Shown here one piece after another: positions 57,658 through 64,000 of a DNA stretch of 64,000 nucleotides. A program made the position numbers and the translations under genes. Positions within the stretch are counted from its first letter, which is position 1, and each line of letters starts with the position of its first letter. The DNA is from Bacillota bacterium (GTDB taxonomy: Bacteria; Bacillota; Clostridia; Christensenellales; Aristaeellaceae): assembly GCA_023413135.1 (NCBI GenBank), contig JAEZQK010000017.1, positions 1 to 64,000 of the forward strand. Reading direction: 5' to 3'. The notes under the pieces are model-generated. The model worked only from the letters and a program-made list of their open reading frames with translations, did no database searches and was not told the origin of the DNA.

Positions 57658-57672
57658 AATCTTGCAGATATC

Positions 57673-57705
57673 GGGGCTTCCGAGAGATCGGAAGCCCCCT
57701 TTTTG
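57673..57705 (+). terminator. Rho-independent terminator
   Basis: GGGGCTTCCG (57673-57682) pairs with CGGAAGCCCC (57689-57698), followed by CTTTTT. It closes the NifU-like/GGGtGRT operon and sits just before the stop of the convergent secreted-protein gene. Confidence 0.93.
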
Positions 57706-57723
57706 CGCCTCTTTTCAAGTCCG

Positions 57724-59196
57724 TCAAAGCATGTCTTCCGGTTTCATGTATCCGCCGCCGCCCTCTTCGTTGGTCAGGCTGAAGCCCTCCGCATCTACTA
57801 CAAGCCCCTTGACATTGGCGGTGCCGTCATCCCTGATCAGGTACAACTCGTACTTCGGATCGTTCCAGTACAGGTTCCAGCCCGGATTGTATTTTGTCAC
57901 ATACCATATTCCATGGGTTTCTTTGGAAATTTCTCCGGTATCCAGATCGACATACCGTCCGGTATAGGTGCCTTCGGCGTTCAGAACAAGCACGTCTTCC
58001 GCCATGTTTCCGCCTGCGTAGAAAGCCCACTCACCAACCATTGCCTTCATGACGCCGGTCTGCCTTTCGCTGCGAAAGCCATCCGATTCATCCAGCGTCA
58101 GCGCTTTGAGGGGCACGAATCCCCATACAATTTCACCGCCGTCTACAAACTGGCCGCTGCGAACCTCAGCGGCAACGTAGGCGTAATCGTTGCCATACAG
58201 GCCAAGGCAGGCAAACTGCATTCCCTTGGGCACCTGAAATTGCGGAAACTGGGACACATCCGGGTCATCTGTCAGATAGGTGGCCTGCAGTGCTTGTACA
58301 GCTACATTCAGGAAGTTATCCTCCGGCGCCCAAAGCGTGTCGGCCTGTTCGTCCAATACCGTGCCGCGAATGTAACCAATGCGCTGGGTGCGCGTGCTGA
58401 TGTCGTAGCGGATGCAGGCGTAGGCTTCGCCATCCGCATTCTTGAAAATGCCCAACTGCCAGAATTCCCCTTCAAGCCCGACGGCAGCTTTGCCCTTGGA
58501 TGCGCGCCACGATGATTTTCCAAACGGAGCGGAGTACACAGGCTCTGTTTCTTTCCCGATGCCGCTGTACCGGGTGCCGGGCTCTTGGGGGTATTCCCAC
58601 CAGCCAAGACAGTTCCTGCCGCTGCCCAGGGCAGCCCGCATCAGGTTCAAATGCCTGATTTCATCGACCGAGCGCGGAAATAGATAAATATTGAAATCGC
58701 TCAAGGGGATACGCCCGTTCCAGATGGCTGTTGATACACCGTCCGTCCCTTCGTAATAGGCGATATAGCTGCCTTCGCCAGCTTCCTTCATAACGGCGGT
58801 CATGGTAAAATTGCCGATTTCCGCTTCTTGAAGCACGTATGTTCCGGCATCCTCAGAGAAGGCGTACCGCTCCGCTTCGCCGTATGACAGCACAAATCCA
58901 TCTTCTGTTTCTATCAGCTTCATAGTACTGTCTCGCTTGTCTTCCGGCTGATATACAGCCTTGGTGTAGACATGAAGCAAATTGTCCGCGATCATCAATG
59001 CATTATGGTAGCGGCTGTGCATTACGGCGGCATTGCCCGCCTGCTTCCCCAAAGATGAATAATCATCCCATGTGTGAACAGAGGAAACCGCTTTCAGTAA
59101 AGCGCCCGTCAATCCCCAGCTGTTCGCCATTGCACAGGGTGCGAGCGCAAACAAAATAAGTAAGACACAAGCCATTCCAACTGAAAAACGTTTCAT
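57724..59196 (-). CDS. Secreted protein of unknown function
   Basis: A 490-residue exported protein with signal peptide MKRFSVGMACVLLILFALAPCAMA. The middle contains an SH3-like segment (GEFWQLGIFKNADGEAYACIRYDISTRTQRIGYIRG). The C-terminal ~100 residues read as a small beta-barrel 'lipocalin-like' domain (LVLNAEGTYTGRYVDLDTGEISKETHGIWYVTKYNPGWNLYW...), ending GGGGYMKPEDML. No catalytic motif seen. Start at 59196 has AGGAGGTG upstream; the longer frame is not supported. Its general style recalls the SH3-bearing secreted proteins at the other end of the window. It is a single-gene unit flanked by terminators. Confidence 0.7.
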   Translation of the reverse strand: MKRFSVGMACVLLILFALAPCAMANSWGLTGALLKAVSSVHTWDDYSSLGKQAGNAAVMHSRYHNALMIADNLLHVYTKAVYQPEDKRDSTMKLIETEDGFVLSYGEAERYAFSEDAGTYVLQEAEIGNFTMTAVMKEAGEGSYIAYYEGTDGVSTAIWNGRIPLSDFNIYLFPRSVDEIRHLNLMRAALGSGRNCLGWWEYPQEPGTRYSGIGKETEPVYSAPFGKSSWRASKGKAAVGLEGEFWQLGIFKNADGEAYACIRYDISTRTQRIGYIRGTVLDEQADTLWAPEDNFLNVAVQALQATYLTDDPDVSQFPQFQVPKGMQFACLGLYGNDYAYVAAEVRSGQFVDGGEIVWGFVPLKALTLDESDGFRSERQTGVMKAMVGEWAFYAGGNMAEDVLVLNAEGTYTGRYVDLDTGEISKETHGIWYVTKYNPGWNLYWNDPKYELYLIRDDGTANVKGLVVDAEGFSLTNEEGGGGYMKPEDML

Positions 59197-59353
59197 ATGT
59201 ACCACCTCCTGATATAATAACGAATAACTTGGAATAATATTGCTTTCATTTAAGGAAGCACGGCAAATAATATGAAGCTTCAGCAGAATCATGCTTGATA
59301 TCGCGTTGCGGTTTATTTTGCTTGAGATTAAATGTAACTACGACATAATAACA

Positions 59354-59394
59354 AGGAACCTGCCTCCCGCATTACTGGCGTGAGGCAGGTTCCT
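59354..59394 (-). terminator. Terminator of the second sugar ABC operon
   Basis: On the minus strand AGGAACCTGCCTC (59394-59382... arms 59354-59366 and 59382-59394) forms a 13-base stem followed by TTGTTATTAT, 20 bases after the binding-protein stop. Confidence 0.85.
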
Positions 59395-59413
59395 ATGGAT
59401 TGCCTAGCGTGTG

Positions 59414-60853
59414 TTACTTTCCGATGTATGCGTCAATCTGGCGCTGCACTTCTAACACATATTCATCAATGCCCGCATCCTTCAGTTTCTGGATGAATGC
59501 CGGATAGGTGGTGTCAAAGTCAACAAAGCCGGTCATGAGCGGACGGAAATCGGTCATTGCTTCCTGCAGGCGGACTTCGACTTCTTTCACGCTCTCGTTG
59601 TTAAAGGTGAAGCCCAGCAGTGCGCTGTTGATTGCTTCACTGTCCCAAGCGAGGTACGTATCAACGTATTCCTGGGATACATCCTTCGAGAAAATCTTGT
59701 AGTTGGTGTTATCAAACATCCACTCATAGAAGAGTTCCGGCAATGTCTCGCCTACGGGAGCGATGCGGCCATTTTCAATCACATAGTCCGTGCCTTCCAC
59801 GCCAAAGATGGCGAGACGGTAGTGGCTAATGTCAGAGTATAGCCAGTTAAGGAACTTGATGGCGCCTTCCGGATTGGCAGCAGTGTTCGGAACAAACAGT
59901 GCTTCGCCGCCTGCGGAAGTGATGTACTTTTGTTTTTCGGGCGCTAACAGGTAGGTGGCGAGCTTCGCATCGGGCACATTGCCACGAAGCGAGTTGATGC
60001 GCTCTGCATCCTTGCCCAGTGAGCCTTCCTGCCACAGGTAATTGCCGCTGTCCATACGACCGTCACGATTTTCGTAGTTCAAGGTTTCTTCATCGGAGAA
60101 CAGGCCGGCAGCCGCCAAGGTACCATTAAACTTGCACAGGTCTTGGAAGGCCTTCGTCTCGAAGTAGCAAACCGCCTTTTTGGTGGTTTCATTGTAAGCC
60201 ACCAGTTCATCCTTGGCGATGCACAGAATGAGCGGTTCTTCCGCGAAGTAGCGCGTGAGCGGATAATACATCGGGTCGCCAACGCCCTTGATCTCGGGGA
60301 ACATTTCTTTTGCCTTCACAGCAAAGTTATACAGGTCATCGGCTGTGGCGACTTTGTCCATGCCAACGGCTTCCAGAATGTCTTGGCGCAAGCACACAAG
60401 CTGGCGCATGGCCGAAAAGGGCTTATAAGCCGAAGGGATGGCGTAAATTTTGCCGTCGATAGAGCCGCCGCCCTTGATATGCTCAATGGGCAGAACTTTC
60501 AGCATGTCCTGGCCATATTGGGCAATCAGTTCATCGAGGGGTTGGCACTCCTGCCTGTTGTAAACTTGGCTGATATTGCCGGTACCGTCCCAGTACAGGT
60601 CAATGGCATCACCGGCCTGCAGCTTGGCGGTTTTCATGTTCCAGTAGTCGCCCCAGGGAACGTAGATCATTTCGATCTGCATATCAAGGTCTTTTAGCAG
60701 GGCTGCTCCGAGTTCACCGGCCAGCAATTCGGTCATACGGTCGGACTCTTCGCCAGGATACAGGATGGTGACCTTCTCCGTTGCGCTTGCAGTTCCCGTA
60801 AGTGTGCACAGCACCAGCAGTGTTGCCAATACCAAGGTTGCGATCCGTTTCAT
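59414..60853 (-). CDS. Extracellular solute-binding protein (LplA/DUF3502-like)
   Basis: A 479-residue binding protein with signal peptide MKRIATLVLATLLVLCTLTGTASA. The mature part is of the large LplA/YtcQ class: VPWGDYWNMKTAKLQAGDAIDLYWDG, YAIPSAYKPFSAMRQLVCLRQDILEAVG, then a family-specific C-terminal region (FDTTYPAFIQKLKDAGIDEYVLEVQRQIDAYI) like that of DUF3502-bearing proteins. In this class ligands are complex plant or host glycans. AGAGGAGGAA precedes the ATG. It is the last gene of the operon after two permeases; a terminator follows. Confidence 0.92.
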   Translation of the reverse strand: MKRIATLVLATLLVLCTLTGTASATEKVTILYPGEESDRMTELLAGELGAALLKDLDMQIEMIYVPWGDYWNMKTAKLQAGDAIDLYWDGTGNISQVYNRQECQPLDELIAQYGQDMLKVLPIEHIKGGGSIDGKIYAIPSAYKPFSAMRQLVCLRQDILEAVGMDKVATADDLYNFAVKAKEMFPEIKGVGDPMYYPLTRYFAEEPLILCIAKDELVAYNETTKKAVCYFETKAFQDLCKFNGTLAAAGLFSDEETLNYENRDGRMDSGNYLWQEGSLGKDAERINSLRGNVPDAKLATYLLAPEKQKYITSAGGEALFVPNTAANPEGAIKFLNWLYSDISHYRLAIFGVEGTDYVIENGRIAPVGETLPELFYEWMFDNTNYKIFSKDVSQEYVDTYLAWDSEAINSALLGFTFNNESVKEVEVRLQEAMTDFRPLMTGFVDFDTTYPAFIQKLKDAGIDEYVLEVQRQIDAYIGK

Positions 60854-60917
60854 GAGCCTTCCTCCTCTGAGATTTTATTTTGCAGCCCAATCCGGGCTTT
60901 GCAAATGGGGTGGGGAT

Positions 60918-61835
60918 TTATTCCTTTACCGCGCCGCTGGTGATACCGCTGACGAAATACTTCTGGATAAACGGATACAATAGGACAATGGGGCCGATGG
61001 TGATGATGGTCAGAGCCATCTTTACGGTTTCAGCAGGGATTTTGACAGAGCCCGCGCCTGCGGGAATCATGCCGCCCTTTATGGCATTGACATTGCTGAG
61101 CACATTGTACAATAGGTATTGGAGCGGAAAGAGCTCTTTGCGGTCGATAAACAACAGCGCATTCCACCAGTTGTTCCAATAGTTCAGTGCGTACATAAAG
61201 CCGATGGTCAACAAGCCCGTTTTGCAAAGGGGCACTGCGATGCGCCAGAAGATGCCGAAGTACCCTGCGCCGTCCAGCGTTGCGGACTCGTACAGCGATG
61301 GTGGGATATCCGCAAAGAAGGTACGCAGCATGAACATATACCATACGCTGAACATGCTGGGCACAATCAGCCCCAACAGGGAATTGTTGAATCCGTACAC
61401 CTTGGTACATATCATGTACCAAGGCACAAGCCCTGCGCTGAAAATAATGGTGAAATTGCACAGGAATGCAATCACATTGCGGTATCGCAATTGCTTAATG
61501 GACAGCGCGAAGGAAATCATACCGGTCACCAAGACCGAGCACAAAGTGCCTATCGCAGTGGTCGCAATGGTAATGCCGTAGCTATCGGTAATTCTGCTGC
61601 CGCTCTGCATAAAGATATAGCGGTATGTAGCAGTGGAAAAGTTGCGTGGCCACAAGGCGTAGCCATATTTCAAAACATCCGTCTCATCCGAAAGGGAAAC
61701 ACCCAGCACTAAGAGTAACGGGTATAGGCACATCGCCGCAAAGAGCAGCAAAAAAGCAATACATATCGCCTTGAAAACACGATCACCCAATGAGTGGTGA
61801 ATGGAGCGGCGATTTGCGCGTATATCTAAACGCAT
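60918..61835 (-). CDS. ABC transporter permease (LplC/YtcP type)
   Basis: A 305-residue membrane permease with six helices and the EAA loop YESATLDGAGYFGIFWRIAVPLC. The C-terminus FIQKYFVSGITSGAVKE is typical of the LplC/YtcP group. The ATG at 61835 shares one base with the stop of the upstream permease (TGATG), so the two are coupled; a TTG at 61838 is an alternative. The binding-protein gene follows after 64 bases. Confidence 0.92.
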   Translation of the reverse strand: MRLDIRANRRSIHHSLGDRVFKAICIAFLLLFAAMCLYPLLLVLGVSLSDETDVLKYGYALWPRNFSTATYRYIFMQSGSRITDSYGITIATTAIGTLCSVLVTGMISFALSIKQLRYRNVIAFLCNFTIIFSAGLVPWYMICTKVYGFNNSLLGLIVPSMFSVWYMFMLRTFFADIPPSLYESATLDGAGYFGIFWRIAVPLCKTGLLTIGFMYALNYWNNWWNALLFIDRKELFPLQYLLYNVLSNVNAIKGGMIPAGAGSVKIPAETVKMALTIITIGPIVLLYPFIQKYFVSGITSGAVKE

Positions 61836-62782
61836 CAAAACAATCCCTCCCCATCGTTTATTCGCTTGGCAACGGCGTTGGCGGTCGTCACTAAAATCAG
61901 ACCCAGAACCGACTGCATGAGCCCTACCGCCGTGGTGTATGAAAAGCCCAGTGTACGCATACTGGTAAACACATACGTATCAATGACGTTGACATAAGGA
62001 CCAACGACCGGGTTGTTGCCGATGATGCCCCACACCATGCCGAAATCACCGTAGAAAATGCGCCCAACGCTCAGCAGCGTCAGCACCACGGCGGTCGGTT
62101 TAAGCATAGGAAGCGTGAGATGGACAATGCACTGCCACTTGCTTGCCCCGTCCACTTCAGCTGCTTGATATAAATTTGGGTCAAAGTTTGCCATGGCAGC
62201 CATGTAGACAATACTGCTGTAACCGCTCCATTTCCACACATTAAAGGCGATCAAAAAGCCCTTCCAATACTCACCCCTTGCCAGCCACTTCACCGGCTTG
62301 AAGCCGAAGCTCTCGAAGAGCGAGTTGATAACGCCCGTATCTGAATTGAATAGTGCCCAAGAGATAGCGCCGACCACTACCCACGAAAGGAAGTACGGAA
62401 AGAACATAACGCCTTGGGTCAAACGCTTGAAAATGCCTTTTCGCATTTCATTGAGCGCAACGGCCAACGAAATTGGGAACACCAAGCCCAGCACCAGTCC
62501 CCACGCGTTGATGATGAGGGTATTGGCTACTGTGCGCAGGGCTTGTGCACTGATAAAGAACATTCGGAAGTTTTTAAGACCTACAAACTCACTGCCGAAT
62601 ATCCCATCAAGCAGTTTATAGTTGGTAAAAGCCATCCATACGCCGCCGAACGGAATGTAACATAGGCCTACCAAGAGTAAAAGCGCAGGCACACACATGA
62701 GATACAAGGTCCTATGCCGCCGCATTTCCCATAAAAACCCGTTGCGTTTGCCGCGAGTCACTTGCGCCTGTTTCACCAGCAC
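61835..62782 (-). CDS. ABC transporter permease (LplB/YteP type)
   Basis: A 315-residue membrane permease: LYLMCVPALLLLVGLCYIPFGGVWMAFTNYKLLDGIFGSEFVGLKNF at the N-terminus and the EAA loop YQAAEVDGASKWQCIVHLTLPML are typical of LplB/YteP. GTG at 62782 is my choice because GGAGG lies 7 bases upstream; GTG at 62776 and the ATG at 62797 are alternatives, the last overlapping the ribosome site. It pairs with LplC-type permease and binding protein downstream and follows the Gfo/Idh gene by 28 bases. Confidence 0.9.
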   Translation of the reverse strand: MLVKQAQVTRGKRNGFLWEMRRHRTLYLMCVPALLLLVGLCYIPFGGVWMAFTNYKLLDGIFGSEFVGLKNFRMFFISAQALRTVANTLIINAWGLVLGLVFPISLAVALNEMRKGIFKRLTQGVMFFPYFLSWVVVGAISWALFNSDTGVINSLFESFGFKPVKWLARGEYWKGFLIAFNVWKWSGYSSIVYMAAMANFDPNLYQAAEVDGASKWQCIVHLTLPMLKPTAVVLTLLSVGRIFYGDFGMVWGIIGNNPVVGPYVNVIDTYVFTSMRTLGFSYTTAVGLMQSVLGLILVTTANAVAKRINDGEGLF

Positions 62783-62810
62783 ACCCTCACCTCCCATGAG
62801 TACTACCCGA

Positions 62811-64000
62811 CTACCGCAGTGAATTCAGTGCGATGCTTTCGCCGCCTGTAAGCCGGCTGCGTTCCGCAGCAAACGCCATCAGGTGACTCTCAATGGATTC
62901 ATCCAGCGAGGAGCAACTATTTGTTTGCTCGCCTGCCAAAGTTCGCAGGAAGTCGTCTACTAACCGATAATCGCCGCCGCCGTGACCGCTGCCCGGCATG
63001 GCTGTACGGATTTCCTCCACGGTATAGGCATCCGCATTGTTGGATGCAAAACGCGTGATTGTGATGCGACGCTCGTCATCATTGCCGTAAATTTCGCCAT
63101 CCTCGCAAAGAATGCGAATGGTGCGGCATACCCTGTTGGTAAACGCCGACATCCCAAATGTCACCGACATGCCATTCTCAAATGCCATGAGCGTAGCTTG
63201 GTCATCGCACACATCATTGCCGCAGCGGTAGACACAGCGCCCGTATGGTCCGTTTTTGAGCGCCGCACGTAACCCCTCTTGCGATTGGTCAGGAGAAACG
63301 ACGACAGCGGGCCAATCGCCCGCAATTGGCAGGTAACACTTTTCGGCATCAAAACGGCAGGTTTCGCGCACGATGCAATCCGCGCAACGGGCGGCACTGC
63401 CATAAGGGGCGTTTGCGGTTGTAAAGTAATTAAGTGCGCCGATGGACGAGAGCGTTTCACACCGGCTACCCGTCAGCCATACCAAAATATCCATGTCATG
63501 ACAGGATTTTTGCAGTATAATCGGGCTGCTTTGCGTTTGATTAGCCCAGTTGCCGCGTACAAAGCTATGAGCCATATGGAAATTGCCGATGTTTTCCTCA
63601 TGCCGGATACAGATAGGCCGCCCCACTACGCGTTCATCCAACAACTGCTTGAGTGTAACGAAAAAGGGTGTGTAGCGCAGCACATGACACACCGTCACGC
63701 GCCGTCCCAAGGCCCGCGCCTGATCGCGGAGCGCCACGCATTCCGATAAGACCGGGGAGATCGGCTTTTCCAACAGTAAGTCGTATCCGACCTCCATGGC
63801 AGCCATAGCCTGTGCGTAGTGTTCCCGATCCATGGAGGCGATGATTACGCCATCGGCGATCTTCCCGAGCTTAAAGAGCGATTCAGCCATCGCAAAGCAC
63901 CGATCTTCGGGTATGCTCAAAGCATCCGCAGCGGCTCGACGGCGCTGTTCATCCGGCTCCACGACCGCAACGATTTGCGCGCGACCTGTCCCGTGCATGT
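62811..64000 (-). CDS. Gfo/Idh/MocA-family oxidoreductase, 5' end outside window
   Basis: At least 395 residues of an NAD(P)-dependent sugar oxidoreductase; the start and the GxGxxG motif lie beyond position 64000. Visible: the Rossmann continuation QIVAVVEPDEQRR, the catalytic EKP motif (LLLEKPIS), VCHVLRYTPFFVTLKQLL, and CHDMDILVWLTG with the usual His/Asp. A cysteine cluster (CADCIVRETCRFDAEKCY and GRCVYRCGNDVCDDQ) could bind a metal; such insertions are known in a subgroup of this family. It precedes and is probably co-transcribed with a sugar ABC transporter, so it likely oxidises or isomerises the imported sugar. Confidence 0.9.
   Translation of the reverse strand, partial: MHGTGRAQIVAVVEPDEQRRRAAADALSIPEDRCFAMAESLFKLGKIADGVIIASMDREHYAQAMAAMEVGYDLLLEKPISPVLSECVALRDQARALGRRVTVCHVLRYTPFFVTLKQLLDERVVGRPICIRHEENIGNFHMAHSFVRGNWANQTQSSPIILQKSCHDMDILVWLTGSRCETLSSIGALNYFTTANAPYGSAARCADCIVRETCRFDAEKCYLPIAGDWPAVVVSPDQSQEGLRAALKNGPYGRCVYRCGNDVCDDQATLMAFENGMSVTFGMSAFTNRVCRTIRILCEDGEIYGNDDERRITITRFASNNADAYTVEEIRTAMPGSGHGGGDYRLVDDFLRTLAGEQTNSCSSLDESIESHLMAFAAERSRLTGGESIALNSLR

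Overview
The window reads as a chromosomal segment of a moderately GC-rich, spore-forming member of the Firmicutes, most likely class Clostridia. Three things support this. There is a complete gerA/gerC/gerB germination-receptor cluster. The gene order priA-def-fmt-rsmB-rlmN-prpC-prkC-rsgA-rpe is the classic low-GC Gram-positive arrangement. Ribosome binding sites of the AGGAGG type stand before almost every gene, with frequent TTG and GTG starts. Carbohydrate ABC systems and a GGGtGRT gene fit a gut-type clostridial anaerobe; the genus cannot be named from sequence alone.

Layout. 1-124 is the 5' end of a group IIC intron on the minus strand, sitting just behind the terminator of a ROK regulator (212-1501). 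1.8-6.1 kb is a minus-strand operon of a BlaI-type repressor, a BlaR1-like M56 metalloprotease without the penicillin-sensing domain, and a secreted SH3-domain protein. A divergent radical-SAM/helix-hairpin-helix protein follows (6.2-7.5 kb), then two more secreted SH3-repeat proteins (7.5-11.1 kb) and an acetyltransferase. 12.1-20.8 kb is a minus-strand carbohydrate locus: solute-binding protein, two permeases, a large glycosidase-like protein and two paralogous FAD oxidoreductases. 21.4-25.3 kb holds a Pro/Gln-rich membrane protein, an ECF-type sigma factor with its probable membrane anti-sigma factor, and a pyridoxamine kinase. 25.4-29.3 kb (minus) encodes a very long membrane-anchored coiled coil ending in an FMN-binding domain, then scpA/scpB with an M50 protease.

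29.5-36.8 kb: orphan solute-binding protein, galactokinase, a toxin-antitoxin pair, an FMN riboswitch with the riboflavin transporter ribU, tsaE-tsaB-rimI, and a convergent THUMP-type RNA methyltransferase. 36.9-48.4 kb is the priA-to-rpe housekeeping superoperon, with an SLOG-fold gene at its end and an unusual repetitive basic tail on RsmB. 48.7-53.9 kb is the germination cluster with a tandemly duplicated gerB. 54.1-57.7 kb has a small membrane protein, an XRE/S24-like regulator, a rhodanese lipoprotein and the NifU-like/GGGtGRT pair. 57.7-64 kb has a secreted protein of unknown role and a second sugar ABC operon headed by a Gfo/Idh/MocA oxidoreductase that runs off the window.

The strongest leads are: (i) the FMN domain on a coiled-coil stalk with 42-bp coding repeats; (ii) the 11-unit basic repeat tail on RsmB; (iii) the BlaI/M56 operon whose sensor and SH3 partner suggest a cell-wall signal other than beta-lactams; (iv) the ABC/glycosidase-like/two-flavoenzyme locus; (v) the group IIC intron at a terminator. 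No CRISPR array, prophage, rRNA or tRNA was recognised. Promoter, operator and hairpin calls were made by eye.
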